Source: Periplaneta americana | Taxonomy: Eukaryota; Arthropoda; Insecta; Blattodea; Blattidae | Length of the DNA: 64,000 nucleotides | Reading direction: 5' to 3' | NCBI RefSeq assembly: GCF_040183065.1 | Contig: NC_091130.1 | Coordinates: 126,785,414-126,849,413, forward strand | Part shown: positions 1 through 11,103 of the stretch, one piece after another | Numbering within the stretch: the first letter of the stretch is position 1 | How the letters are laid out: every line of letters begins with the position of its first letter | Notes under the pieces: model-generated | Told to the model about the DNA's origin: nothing | Databases searched by the model: none | The model's input: the letters and a program-made list of their open reading frames with translations, nothing else | Translations under genes and position numbers: made by a program

Positions 1-1034
1 CGCGATAATGTCTGAACGGATTTCAATGAAAATTGGAATATAAATTAAGTTCGTTGTAACTTAGATTTTAGGCTATATGGCATTCAAAATAGATGATTTA
101 AAAGGGGAGTTATAAGGGGGCCTGAATTAAATAAATCCAAATATCTCGCTTATTATTGATTTTTGTGAAAAATGTTACATAACAAAAGTTTATTTAAACA
201 TAATTTGCGATAAGTTATATTCCTTGAAGAATTTTGATAGGACTGATATTTAATGAGATAAATGAATTTTAAAATTAAAATAACTGCCATCTAAGGCCGT
301 GTAATGAATTAAAAAACAAATGACTTCGTCTATAAGGGGCCTTGGACAGCAACAATCGAAAGCTATGAAAGATGGCCTACAGAGAATGTTTCTGTGTTTG
401 TATGAAGTAATATCGGAAGCTAAATTAACCGATTTGTATAATTAATTATTATTTCACCATTGGAAAGTGTAGTTTCTCTAGAGGGACATAATGCTATAAT
501 GTTATTACAGTAACTTCTGATATAATATAATATAATATAATATAATATAATATAATATAATATAATATAATATAATATAATATAATATAATATAATATAA
601 TATAATATAATATAATATAATATAATTTAAGTTATTTGAAGGGTTCAGAACCATAGTGGGCCAAGCACCATTTACTGAATACGTAGAAAACAAGGGTTAA
701 AATTAAGTTATTACCATAATTCAATGGAAACCTATAACAAGTCAAATAAAATATACACATTAAATCTAAATGATGTCAATCTTCATTAAACTATGGTTGC
801 ATGTAATAAAAATTAAGAAACATGTTAAAGGAATTGTCATTGCACCAAATGAGTGTCTCTGGACCAAAATCATCGCATTTTAATTATTTGGATGCAATTT
901 AAATTAAGTAACATATTAAACGATTTATCCTTCTATCAAACACGAATGTTCCCTGGATCAAATGACCTATTTTAATTTTGTAATTATTTATATTTATTTC
1001 TAAAGGGTGCAGCGGAGCGCACGGGTACGGCTAG
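1..1034 (+). mobile_element. Helitron, 3' part (non-autonomous); 5' end outside window
   Basis: The right end reads GTGCAGCGGAGCGCAC (short GTGC/GCAC hairpin), then a 10-base spacer, then CTAG followed by T (1031-1035). That is the classic Helitron 3' terminus: a hairpin about 10 nt before CTRR, with insertion before a T. Upstream, about 780-1000, two diverged units of roughly 125 bp each carry a block resembling AAATTAAGTAACATATTAAA, as is common in Helitron tails. No Rep/helicase coding is visible, so it is non-autonomous as far as can be seen. A TATAA microsatellite sits inside. The 5' TC end is not in the window, so the length is unknown. Confidence rests on the terminus only. Confidence 0.6.
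521..625. repeat. (TATAA)n microsatellite
   Basis: About 21 uninterrupted TATAA units. It reads as an artificial Tyr/Ile-rich frame on the minus strand. It lies inside the Helitron-like tract. Confidence 0.97.
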
Positions 1035-1734
1035 TTTTATATATTTCGTGTAATAACAATTAGATTTTGGCGATAGAGTATGACTGTATTATTTACTCAT
1101 ATCATAGCCAGGAATCTGTATGTTTGGTTTTACAATTTTTCATACCCTCAGGCTGCAGATGATTTTTTTCATGTACAGTTTTACAGCATTTTACAACATT
1201 AATGTTAACCAAAGTGCACTTAGAGTTGAGATATTTTCATAATTTTTGCACTAAAATCAAGCTGATTAATGTAGCTAAGTACCAAACTATATTTTATGCC
1301 TATAAAGTTTAAAAATAGTAAAAATAATGTAACATGCATGGCAAGTGGAATGGCTATTTATCCCTTTTCACTATTTCAAAGAAATGGACGGTCTTCTTGC
1401 AAATTAAACAAACGTATCGTTATTTTCTGCAATTAGAAAGTCTACCAATCCTGCAGCAGTGACTAAGGAATGGAATGCTGAGTTCATTTGTGTATTCATA
1501 GTTGCGCTGTTGTCAAACCACGCAGATTTTCAGCCTAATTTTCTAATTAACCACGCACTTAGTTACAAAACGCGTAATAAGTTTTTTTTTCATATATTTT
1601 AATGTATTCTATTGCCCCCTTCAAACTATACAGTTATATCACTTCTATTCAATATAGTTCTACGTTTGGGATTTTACATGTCTGCATCATACAATAACGT
1701 GCGGTGTGCTTTTAAAACATAATTTTGCCGACCG
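1035..1734. other. Intergenic, nothing recognised
   Basis: AT-rich single-copy-looking sequence with stops in all frames. No transposon termini, tRNA-like heads or tandem repeats were seen. Confidence 0.6.
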
Positions 1735-1864
1735 ATTGTTGCTCTGTAGGTTTCACTCTAAGCGTGAGGGGGGGTCGTCTCGGTGTTGCGTGAGATTCAC
1801 TCAGGGTAGCCGAGGTACGGTTGTGGTGTAGGATGATGTCGGGAATAAGACCAAGCCGGCTACT

Positions 1865-1873
1865 TATATAAAA
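1865..1873 (+). promoter_or_regulatory. TATA-box-like motif
   Basis: TATATAAAA followed by GGC, in a GC-richer context. No gene lies directly downstream, so the promoter role is only suggested by the motif. Confidence 0.3.
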
Positions 1874-2134
1874 GGCAGTGTAAACTCCAAAACTATAAGT
1901 TTATTGTCGTATTCACTTGGTAAACTCTAGAGTATGTATTTCCGGCTGACTTATAATTCAATCGTTGGTCGCACTTCTGTATCGACTCTATGGCAGCCCT
2001 AAATAAGCTCTATCCGATACTATAAATTCAATACTATGCCCAGTACACTATGATCGACGCTCCTAAACGTTGACGAGTAGTCTCGCCGATGACAACGTTC
2101 TATCTATCGAGTCTTCACCGGAAGGAAGACTATT

Positions 2135-2452
2135 AAGTTGGGCCGCCGACACCAAAAAAAAACTCAGTGTGTCGTGCCGTCGACACGAAAAGAAGTCGTA
2201 GTCCTGTCGACACAAAACGAAGTAGTTATTGCGCCCTGTATGTAGGGCCACCGACACGATAAGAAGTTGTGTTTGTGCCCTGTATGTAGGGCCGCCGACA
2301 CGATGAGATGTTGTGATCGTGCCCTGTATGTAGGGCCGCCGACACGATGAGATGTTGTGATCGTGCCCTGTATGTAGGGCCGCCGACACGATGAGAAGTT
2401 GTGATCGTGCCCTGTATGTAGGGCCGCCGACACGATGAGATGTTGTGATGAT
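2135..2452. repeat. 44-bp minisatellite, 5 regular copies plus degenerate units
   Basis: The core GCCCTGTATGTAGGGC starts at 2233, 2277, 2321, 2365 and 2409, exactly 44 bp apart. Each core is a small palindrome (GCCCT/AGGGC). Degenerate units extend left to about 2135. Because 44 is not a multiple of three and the unit lacks minus-strand stops, all three minus frames stay open for 80-108 codons, which yields spurious ORFs. I do not treat them as genes. Confidence 0.95.
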
Positions 2453-2470
2453 CTTCGCTCCCCGTCACCC

Positions 2471-2479
2471 TTATTTATA
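2471..2479 (-). promoter_or_regulatory. TATA-box-like motif upstream of the minisatellite
   Basis: On the minus strand TATAAATAA lies about 25-35 bp before the 44-bp repeats, a spacing typical of an insect core promoter. No supported transcript or protein follows, so this is a weak call. Confidence 0.25.
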
Positions 2480-2955
2480 AAAACCTATCCTACGCTAAAA
2501 CTAACTATCCTATTGGCTAACAACTACGTCACTTAACCGGCCTAAAATCTATTCCCTATTGGTCCAAAGTGACCTCATAAGCTGGACCAAGATCTCTTCT
2601 TATTGGGCGCGAAATATGTCATCTCTAAATTTAGACTTTGGATTTCCCATAACATCTAATTAGTTTGTCGATCTTGGAGAACCCCGTTCTTTGGAAAACC
2701 CAAGCTTGGCAAGTTGCTTTCCCACGGGTCTAGTCCAACTTTAGGATTACGCTTCAGCGAGTCTCTATATACAATACCGCACAAGGTGGCTGTAAATCTG
2801 TCCGATGCTGACAAGTGACGAAACACCTGTGTGGGGAAGCTAATTCTAACGAAGTCGCCAGAACATCCCCGCGAATACATGTAACAAAAATATGGAGATA
2901 TCATTTCGCTAATAAATCGGTCTCTCCCTCTCCTAATTATAATTACTGCTTCAAG

Positions 2956-4590
2956 CGTCACGTTGTCACTCTACTTCCTCGATAAGAATAAGCACCAATT
3001 TGTTATATTGTTAAATGATTATTATTATAATTAGGCTATAATTATTATTTCATATACGAGTACGTTGATATTCTTAACTCTTAATAATAATTTTAATCAC
3101 ATACCTTAATGTTCGTCCTCAGCACAAGACATTGTAACCTCGGTTTTGTCCACGTGGATTAGACAAGTAGGTGTCATTTAAAAATGGAAGCAGCTTATTG
3201 GTTGCAATATTGAAATTGAGGCGAGTGATTGGAGCGGCGACATAAGAAATTGAAAACAATAATGCAATTAAATTTCTAAGACCTGCCGAATGTTATGCAC
3301 GAGGCAGCTCAAAGACCTGCCGAATGTTAACCATGAGAGCGCGGCGATAATACCACAGTGGGTTTCGACAGTTCCGTCTCACAAACGGCAAAAGTCTCAA
3401 ATAGAAAAAGAAGAGTTCATTAACTTAAAATCAGTGATCAATATGGAAGTCCTAATCAATAAAATATTCTGTTTTCCTTAAAAAAAAAAGTATCACTACA
3501 AGACACAGGAACAATTCTCATTCAAATGGCAAACCCATTTCTTAGTGCCCGTTTAGGGACGTGTCTAATTCTCCTACGTAAGCAGTCGAACTATAGGATG
3601 TCGAACTTGATTTCTGTTGAAGTTAAGAGCTTCCACTGTATATTGACTTGTACTTAAAATATCTTCATACATAATCATGAAATAATTTTGAACAGACGAC
3701 ATGCATATAAAAATGTTGGCTGCTGTGTCGTTAAAAACTGTTTGACTTCTTAATTGCATTGCTCTTTTCTCATTTAATGTAATGAGGTTATGCAGACTAG
3801 AATTAGAGTAACAATATGGAGTGGACAGCAATTCTGAAGTAGATGTCAGCGGTTTTATTAAGATATAATGCGAATGGAGGAAACATTTAATTCATATTAA
3901 GTTGAAATAACATCCATGAAACAGATAAGATTAAGTTGACACAAGTGATGGAATGGCGACAGAACAGGTTTTAAAGCTGCTTTTGAATTTCATAAGGAAA
4001 AGATAAAAACAAACAGTTTTAAAATCGAATAATTAAACACTGTTGTAGTCCGTTTATCAGCTGATTTTAATATCTTATCTACATAATACCAGAGTTAATA
4101 TCATTATTTCCTTTAAAATATTAAACTTCAGTGATTTTTTACAACCTCTAGTCATCTCATTATCGTTCTTCTCAGTTTTCCTTGACAACAAAATGACTTA
4201 TGACGTGTAACGTACATATTCGATCTATAATATAGAGCTAATAGAAAAAATGAATGGATTTTGTGGAACGGAAATCGCCTACTGTTAACTCAACAATATG
4301 AACAAATTCATTCCTATGTTGAATTCAATTTATTAGGCCATTAGACATACAGTTATACAGATACATTGAAAAACATACAGGCCTAATACATTTGAAAATC
4401 AGTACGGTTCGTCTCAGAAATCTGTAGAGTAGAAAGACGAAACAAGACCTCTGCGAAAGTGATATGTGGGAAGACTAGGGCCATTGACTGCTCTGGGGGG
4501 AGGCATTGCTTGAACGAAGCGAGCAATCGCTTGCAGGAGGGGATAATAATTATTTCTATTTGAACTCTACTCTACCTTCTACTACGAGCA
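2956..4590. other. Intergenic, nothing recognised
   Basis: AT-rich with only short open frames. A small direct duplication (AAGACCTGCCGAATGTTA near 3278 and 3312, about 34 bp apart) is the only structure noted. Confidence 0.55.
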
Positions 4591-4849
4591 GTCCACACCT
4601 GTGGAGTAACGGTCAGCGCGTCTGGCCGCGAAACCAGGTGGCCCGGGTTCGAATCCCGGTCGGGGCAAGTTACCTCGTTGAGGTTTTTTCCGGGGTTTTC
4701 CCTCAACCCAATACGAGCAAATGCTGGGTAACTTTCGGTGCTGGACCCCGGAATCATTTCACCGGCATTATCACCTTCATTTCGTTCAGACGCTAAATAA
4801 CCTAGATGTTGATACAGCGTCGTAAAATAACCCAATAAAATAATAAAAA
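4591..4849 (+). mobile_element. tRNA-derived SINE, family A, copy 1
   Basis: It has a tRNA-like head with an A-box-like GTGGAGTAACGGTCAGCG and a B-box GGTTCGAATCC. A body of about 150 bp follows. The tail GCGTCGTAAAATAACC runs into A-rich sequence. Three further copies occur at 8200-8460, 34342-34597 and 45137-45379 (all minus). The head is SINE-like rather than a functional tRNA gene because it continues into the repeated body. No clear target duplication was seen for this copy. Confidence 0.85.
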
Positions 4850-5089
4850 AATCTGCTAGGAGCATCTTACTCCTTAGCGGACTCGAGTTGATGCTGCCCG
4901 CAATACACATCGGCACAGATAGACTCCGCCTCCATATGAGCGAAGTAACTCCACAGATGCCTGGGAAGAACCATAGTATAAGCTGAAACAGTAAAATTTA
5001 ATTAATACGATGAAAACATGAAATATTTTGAAAGTATTAAATTAATTAAAATACTTCACACTTAATGTATTAATTGTAACTAGTTGTAA

Positions 5090-5345
5090 TTAAATGTATT
5101 TATTTAAAAACAATTTCATACAAATTTGTGTTAAAAACTCACCAACAGAGTAAAAAGGATTATTTAATAACCAATTATAAAATCTAGTTTTAAAGCTACT
5201 GATTGGTAACTTATAATATTGACTGGGAAGCTTATTATATAATTTAATCCCCATAACAGAAAAATTTATGTTATTCTTACGTAATCTACAGTATGGAATA
5301 TTAATTTGTTCACTATTTCTAATTTCATGATCACGAATATTGGCT
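5090..5345 (-). pseudogene. LINE reverse-transcriptase ORF, C-terminal fragment
   Basis: The minus strand from 5345 reads without stops for about 84 codons to a TAA at 5090-5092. It contains INIPYCRLRKNNINF, GIKLYNKLPSQYYKLPI and FKTRFYNWLLNNPFYSVGEF, the pattern seen at the very C-terminus of many insect non-LTR retrotransposon ORF2 proteins. There is no start codon or upstream reverse-transcriptase core, so it is a 5'-truncated copy. AT-rich sequence down to about 4985 may be its 3' UTR. Confidence 0.75.
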
Positions 5346-5397
5346 ACTAATCAGTAATTTCGATATAATGTCGAGTGTATAGTAGTAGTAAATCATA

Positions 5398-5877
5398 TAG
5401 GGTAAAGGTTGATAATATTGTGATACTAATAATATTATGATTGTACTTTTTGAGAATTTTTTTACAATTTTACAGAGCGACAGAAGGACCGGTTTTGTGC
5501 AGAAACTTGTTCACGAACATTTCCTTAATACGTTGACGCAAAAAAACGATTTTCCTGTCGCTCAGTAAAATTGTAAAAAATTTTCAAAAAGAACTATCAT
5601 AATATTATTAGTAGGGTAAATTAGGATCTGTTGGACAGTGGGGCTTGTTGGACACTTTGTACTTTAACGTGTTACCTCGCCACTTTATGGCTCCACATTC
5701 TGCTAGAAGTCAGTGACGGAAGTAGCCCAACTCGTGTCTACTTCCGTCATTGACTTCTAGCAGAATGTGGTGCCCTGAAGTGACGAGGTAACACGTTAAA
5801 GTAAACAGTGTCCAACAAGCCCCACTGTCCAACAGACCCTAAGTTACCCTATAAGAATATTACCAACCTTTACCCTA
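5398..5877. mobile_element. Foldback/TIR element with TAGGGTAA ends, host of a nested MITE
   Basis: Two arms of about 80 bp are inverted copies. Both begin TAGGGTAAAGGTTG and run inward through an AATAATATTATGAT block and a TTTACAATTTTAC block to a GAGCGACAG block. The right arm is interrupted at 5614-5849 by another MITE. Removing it together with one TA restores a right arm of the same length as the left arm. No coding is visible. TA-flanked ends fit a Tc1/mariner-type or related MITE, but the superfamily is not certain. Confidence 0.9.
5614..5849. mobile_element. 236-bp palindromic MITE (copy 1), TA target duplication
   Basis: A near-complete palindrome begins GGGTAAATTAGGATCTGTTG and ends in its complement, with arms of about 110 bp. 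Arm landmarks are TTTAACGTGTTACCTCG and ATTCTGCTAGAAGTCA. It is flanked by TA on both sides. It is inserted into the right arm of the outer foldback element. A second copy of identical length lies at 10207-10442. Confidence 0.95.
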
Positions 5878-6639
5878 TGTATAACATACAATTACATAAG
5901 AGTAGTGCGCATTTATGTATACATTAACCTACTTGGAAGCGTTTATTGTAATCCATGGGGAGAGAGAGTTGTAAAATAACAATAAAAAAAATGTTATTTA
6001 GTTGTGCTTTGATACGGACGCAAAACAGACCTGTGCACAATATATGCGTAACTATAGAAAGTTTATACAAACTTGGCATTACTGACATATTTGATATTTG
6101 ATATATTTGGTCACAGCACTTCTTTACATGTAATGGTGTACCTCACATTTCTGTATCCGGTGCCACCATTAACACTTACATTAACACATATTTGCAGTAC
6201 ATGTCTACACAACTTCTACCAATTAAACTATGTACTTTTTTATTATTACTTGTTCAATCTCCCTTTCAGTATTTCTCCTACATTTCGTCTGCTATTCTCT
6301 ATTTGATCATTAATCGTAATATATCTAAATTTATATATGCCTTTCAAACCCCCTTTTTCCTCTAACTACTATTCACTAAGATTTCAATTTCACTTATTCT
6401 CTACAAATTATCATATTGAATTATTTGCCTTACTTGTTCTTTGACCTTTTCTCCTATCTGTCTCTTATATTCATTTACTGTTCCAACGTTCAAAATTACT
6501 GACATATAGAGATTTAATAACAATAACAACATTTACGGGATATTCTCATGTGCTTATATACACTATACAAATTAATAACATTTTGTCACTGAAAAATAGC
6601 TCCTTACTTGTCGTCTTAAAAGCACTTTTTGTTTTAATG
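5878..6639. other. Intergenic, nothing recognised
   Basis: AT-rich, with short hydrophobic open frames only. No repeat structure was seen. Confidence 0.55.
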
Positions 6640-6701
<62 letters not shown>

Positions 6702-6714
6702 GGCCTATTATTAT
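6640..6714. repeat. (TTA)n microsatellite
   Basis: Long TTA run interrupted once by AGGCC. It supplies the ATTATTAT target duplication of the adjacent hAT derivative. Confidence 0.95.
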
Positions 6715-7659
6715 TAGAGCCGGGATGTTTAGTCATTTATAACAGTTAAAATAGGCAGGCATAAAAGGCAATAAAACGTAAATAAAGGCACATTAATCTT
6801 TGAAAAAGGCATTATACATTTTACAAAGGTATAATATAATATTTTAGCAATCAATTTAAATTATATCAACATAACTCACATATTATTTACTTCATAGGTG
6901 ACACATGTTGACTTATAAAATACTTTTCTCGTGATTAACTGTCTTTTCACAAACCTTATATAACAAAACTTTTCCATCAGTTGAAAACACATGGACACTA
7001 AATTTACTAACGTAAGTATGAAGTTTACTTTTCAATGGTTTACTGAATTTAGGCATTCTAGCTAACCGATCTTGTATTTTATGCTACCCGACAATAACTG
7101 ACTGTTCCTCACTCAAATTTATTTCTCCTACAATAATAAACGCGTATTGCAGAAAATTGTAACAGTAAAATTTGAAAATATGAAAACAAACAATTAAAAA
7201 CGCTGCGTGACAACTTCAATGAGAACGAGCTTAATATTTGAAATTATAAAGCTGATTGTTGGTATCGTGAAGACATGACAATATTATATTTGTAATTGCG
7301 AATTTTCGATCATTATTCATATTACACTAATAATATTAAATCACGATTATTAGCAGATGAAGCAGCGAAATAAATTAGTTTTATTTACTATTGTTAGTAA
7401 AGTCAGTCATTGTTTCAATTATTTAAATTGCATACACATTACATTACAATTAATTAGAAAATTGCAAATAAACAAGAAATATTGCTTTAAAATGACAAAA
7501 AAAGACATTTATTAGTAAGAAACACCTTAAAAAGGCAAAATAGACAAAATAAAAATTGGCCCAATCACTTTAATTTACTCCAAATCACATTTATATCTAT
7601 GCAAATAATGATTTATTCCACTCTGTAAAAAAGGCATTTTGCCAAACATTCGGACTCTA
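6715..7659. mobile_element. Non-autonomous hAT-like element
   Basis: The left end TAGAGCCGGGATGTTTAG and the inverted right end (TAGAGTCCGAATGTTTGG) match at about 15 of 18 positions. Both sides are flanked by ATTATTAT (6707-6714 and 7660-7667), an 8-bp duplication as expected for hAT. It lies in a TTA repeat, so the duplication is weak evidence by itself. AAAGGCA motifs recur near both ends, resembling subterminal transposase-binding repeats. No coding was recognised in the 945 bp. Confidence 0.65.
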
Positions 7660-7751
<92 letters not shown>

Positions 7752-7759
7752 TATTATTA
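7660..7759. repeat. (TTA)n microsatellite
   Basis: Long TTA run with a few substitutions, directly right of the hAT-like element. Confidence 0.95.
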
Positions 7760-8022
7760 TAGGATAACAGCCTGTGTTTTAAAAATTGGAAGTCACGCAA
7801 TCTTTTCTTTTGCCTTCCTGCCGATCTTCTTTCTCAAGGTCTTCCATTTCGCACACACGCACTATCCGGCCAGGAGACAGACATCCTGCTACCATATTTA
7901 TCTCATTCTCCTGGATACCCATTCTCTTATCTCTTAAATGCTACATTGCTCTCTTGACATATAAATTCCTATTATGATCGAATCATGTTTTCCCAACAAT
8001 TTTTCTCACAGCGTTCATTTTT

Positions 8023-8080
<58 letters not shown>

Positions 8081-8099
8081 TACTACTACTACTACTACT
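8023..8099. repeat. (TTA)n then (CTA)n microsatellite
   Basis: The ATT/TTA run changes into about seven CTA units at its right end. Confidence 0.95.
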
Positions 8100-8199
8100 T
8101 ACAAATGGCTTTTTCACTAGAAAGTTATTGAAATTTATATTTTCCCCGCCATTCATAAAATATTTTGATATGATACCTCTTGCACAAAAGGAGAGATCT

Positions 8200-8460
8200 T
8201 TTTTTTTTTTAGTAGGTTATTTTACGACGCTTTATCAACATCTTCGGTTATTTAGCGTCTGAATGAGATGAAGGTGACAATGCCGGTGAAATGAGTCCGG
8301 GGTCCAACACCGAAAGTTATCCAGCATTTGTTCATATTGGGTTGAGGGAAAACTCCGGAAAAAACCTCAACCAGGTAACTTGCCCCGAACGGGAATCGAA
8401 CCCGGGCCACCTGGTTTCGCGGCCAGACGCGCTGACCGTTACTCCACAGGTGTGGACAGT
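8200..8460 (-). mobile_element. tRNA-derived SINE, family A, copy 2, with target duplication
   Basis: Full-length copy. On the minus strand it runs from the tRNA-like head (B-box GGTTCGATTCC at about 8393-8403) to the GCGTCGTAAAATAACC tail and a T-run on the plus strand. It is flanked by AGAGATCT at 8192-8199 and 8461-8468. Open frames through it are not genes. Confidence 0.9.
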
Positions 8461-8833
8461 AGAGATCTATAACTGAAACTCGATTAATATATTTCAGTAT
8501 TATTTGTATTTATCCTGGTAATAATGAACAGTTTGACTCGTAGACATTTTGCTTTTTCAGCATTAACTTCCCATGATTTTACGAGAAGATTCGAAGAGAA
8601 CGGCAGTTACGTAGACTTTCAGCTCCCCACTACTACCATTGATGCACAACACAATGTCAATACGGCGGTTGCTGTCGTCTGCGATACAACGAATTTTTCT
8701 GTTGATTTTCGAGTTCGTCATTTTTTCCGGTTATTATATGCTTATTTAATTTGTGTTAACTCTCGCTAGTGGTTTTATATTTTATTTTATCCGTCTTAGT
8801 ATTTATTTTATTATTGTAAATATTTTTGTTTTA

Positions 8834-8837
<4 letters not shown>

Positions 8838-8878
<41 letters not shown>

Positions 8879-8946
8879 AATTATTTTGTATTACAATCTT
8901 TGTATCATTTCTGTCACGATTATTCTATTATTATTATTATTATTAC

Positions 8947-9001
<55 letters not shown>
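8838..9001. repeat. Two (TTA)n microsatellites
   Basis: ATT/TTA runs at about 8838-8874 and 8929-9001 create hydrophobic poly-Leu/Ile frames that are not real genes. Confidence 0.95.
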
Positions 9002-9034
9002 TATATCATCAGCATTATTATTTGAACCCTGTAA

Positions 9035-9160
9035 AATTTATGTAGACTACTGGACTGTACCCGAGCACGAGCATTATGCTCATTTCGGGTATCTATTCAC
9101 ATGTATTCAATTCAAATGTAAATTGTAAATAAATTAGAATTTGAATTTGAATTTGAAAAA
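9035..9160 (+). mobile_element. Probable LINE 3' end with hairpin and (GAATTT)n tail
   Basis: CCCGA...TCGGG encloses GAGCA/TGCTC, giving a nested hairpin at about 9059-9089. AT-rich sequence follows, then a GAATTTGAATTT tail at 9134-9158. Structured 3' UTRs ending in short tandem repeats are typical of CR1/jockey-type LINEs. The family assignment is inference. Confidence 0.4.
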
Positions 9161-9162
9161 GA

Positions 9163-9799
9163 ACCCGGAGGTTCATTCCGCCCTCATGTAAGTCCGCCAT
9201 CGGTCCCTATCCTGTGCAAGATTAATCCAGTCCCTAGCATCTTAACCCACCTCCCTCAAAACCATTTTAATATTATCCTCCTATCTACGTCTCGGCCTCT
9301 CCAAAGGTCTTTCTTCCCTCAGGTCTTCCAACTAACACTCTATATGCATTTCTGTATTCACCCATACGTGCTACATGCCTGCCCATCTCAAATGTCTGGA
9401 TTTAATGTTCCTAATTATATTAGGTGAAGAATACAATCCGTGCAGTTCTGCATTGTGTAGTTTTCTCCATTCTCCCTCTTAGCCCCAAATATTTTCCTAA
9501 GCACCTTATTCTCGACCACTCTTAACTTCTGTTTCTCTCTCAAAGTGAGCATTCAAGTTTCACAACCATACAGAACAACCGGTAATATAACTGTTTTATA
9601 AACTCTTTCAGCATGTTTGAAAGCAGACTAGATGACAAAAGCTTCTCAACCGAATAATAGCAGGCATTTCCCATTATTAAATTATTTATTATGTGTTTAA
9701 TTGCCTCTCGAGTGTCATTTATATTTGTTACTGTTGCTCCAAGTCCAAAGTATTTGAATTTTTTCAGCTTTTCAAAGGATAAATTTCCAATTTTTATGT
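9163..9799 (-). pseudogene. Non-LTR retrotransposon ORF2 3' fragment, LINE family 1, copy A
   Basis: The minus strand carries the degenerate C-terminal half of an endonuclease/reverse-transcriptase polyprotein also seen at 12165, 17990 and 19752. Translated pieces match these copies (NACYY..EKLLSSSL, LRKIFGAKR-like, the RRLRWAGHVARMGE region and RWEDN). Several frameshifts and stops break it. It is joined directly to an unrelated dispersed repeat at about 9797. Confidence 0.85.
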
Positions 9800-9962
9800 C
9801 GCAGGTTCGGCGAAGCGGGGGAAGTCACGTGTCAGTTATGACTTGCTTTACGGGGCCCTTTTCTTTAAATTATTTTAAACAATCGCATGTTATTACGTAG
9901 GCTTCCAATTCCGAACAGCAAATATTTTAGAAAAGAACCTAGCACCCCAGCCACTAGGCTTT
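9797..9962 (+). repeat. Dispersed repeat S, copy 1 left part
   Basis: TATGTCGCAGG and the following roughly 165 bp match 40643-40826. Shared landmarks are TCACGTG, TTATTTTAAACA and TATTACGTAG. The match resumes at 10768-10815 after the LINE insertion, so the original unit was about 230 bp. No coding or tRNA-like head was seen. Family unknown. Confidence 0.7.
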
Positions 9963-10206
9963 AGTAGTAGGTTTATTTTGCCTGGCAGAGTTAAGGCCAT
10001 GAGGCCTTCTCTTCCGCTCAACCAGGTTTCAATAATATACATGAAATACAAAATTAGATTACAAAACAACACAAAAGAAAATACCTTAGAAATTACATAG
10101 AATATAGTAGAAAATTACAATAGTCAAGATCAGTTACATAATATAAAATTACAAATAGTCAAGATCGGTTACATAATATATAAAATAAAGTAGAAAATTA
10201 CACATG

Positions 10207-10442
10207 GGGTAAATTAGGGTCTGTTGGACAGTCGGGCATGTTGGACACTCTGTACTTTAACGTGTTACCTCGCCACTTGTGGGCACCACATTCAGCTAGA
10301 AGTCAATGACGGAAGTAGCCACGAGTGGGGGTCCTTCCGTCATTGACTTCTAGCAGAATGTGGTGCCCACAAGTGGCGAGGTAACACGTTAAAGTGCAGA
10401 GTGTCCAACATGCCCAACTGTCCAACAGACCCTAGTTTACCC
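10207..10442. mobile_element. 236-bp palindromic MITE, copy 2
   Basis: Same ends (GGGTAAATTAGGG...), same length and same arm landmarks as 5614-5849. Arms are about 110 bp around a short loop. The flanks are TG and TA, consistent with a decayed TA duplication. Confidence 0.93.
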
Positions 10443-10476
10443 TAATCAAAATCAGTTACATAACATAAGGGGAAAG

Positions 10477-10479
<3 letters not shown>

Positions 10480-10569
<90 letters not shown>
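10480..10569. repeat. (AC)n microsatellite
   Basis: About 45 uninterrupted AC units. Confidence 0.98.
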
Positions 10570-10571
<2 letters not shown>

Positions 10572-10892
10572 TTATAAGACCCAAAATGCTCGAGATAAAT
10601 TCGACGATTGAGATGTATTATACAGTTAATGTACTAACAGGAGAATACATGTGGGTTACAAGACATAAAATGTTGATTAGCAAAGTAGTACCAAATGACA
10701 TACAAATACAAATGATTAAGTAATATATCAAGATAATAAAAAAAAAAGAAAAGAAAAAACAGAGATATCAGCAGAAACGGGTGGGGGAAATCGAGATGCG
10801 ACATAACTTCTCGGACTGACACCATAAAGCAATTGTTTAAGAATTTTATTCGTATCCTCTTGAAGAAAGAAAATTCTATAGAGAGTTTTGGT

Positions 10893-10965
10893 ATGTTGGC
10901 GGTGGTAGTGGTGGTGATGGCAGTGGTGATGTTGATGATGATGGTGATGATGATTATGATAACTT
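10893..10965. repeat. GGT/GAT trinucleotide-rich low complexity
   Basis: Imperfect GTGGTGATG-like repeats. They encode spurious Val/Met-rich frames on one strand and Thr/Ile-rich frames on the other. Confidence 0.8.
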
Positions 10966-11103
10966 CTTTACGTGGGCAACCAATATGTACGACTTGTATA
11001 AATTTCAATCCACAGCGCAACTTCGGAACTTCTTCATTTTGTACTGTACAATAGAAATAGCAAGTATAAAATAATTTTTTTAACTTCTTTCTATTTTTCT
11101 TCG

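Larger units (their letters stand above)
1735..2955. other. GC-richer block of unknown origin with two facing TATA motifs
   Basis: This block has a clearly higher GC content than its flanks. It contains a plus-strand TATATAAAA motif at 1865-1873, a minus-strand TATAAATAA motif at 2471-2479, and a 44-bp minisatellite between them. A 101-residue minus frame at 2656-2961 has no recognisable domain. The arrangement could be a regulatory region or part of a long terminal repeat, but I could not define TG...CA ends, a primer-binding site or a target duplication. I assign no identity. Confidence 0.4.
9963..10767 (-). mobile_element. CR1/jockey-like LINE 3' end inserted in repeat S
   Basis: On the minus strand the element ends in CTGGTTGAGCGGAAGAGAAG, then the hairpin AAGGCC/GGCCTT region and GGCAAAATAAACC. 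The same 3' end occurs at 59352-59425. It interrupts repeat S, whose uninterrupted version is at 40643-40880. Inside it lie the palindromic MITE (10207-10442) and an AC microsatellite. Only 3' UTR appears to be present. Target duplication is not evident. Confidence 0.65.

Noticed and set aside
2656-2961. 101-codon minus frame as a gene
   Set aside because: No recognisable domain, no paralogue in the window, no supporting splice or promoter context beyond a weak TATA.
4591-4680. tRNA gene at the SINE head
   Set aside because: The same head plus body occurs four times, some with target duplications, so it is a SINE.
8524-8769. 81-codon plus frame between SINE and microsatellite
   Set aside because: No domain, no homologous copy, ordinary chance length.
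8753-9128. Poly-Leu/Ile frames that look like membrane segments
   Set aside because: TTA/ATT microsatellite translation.
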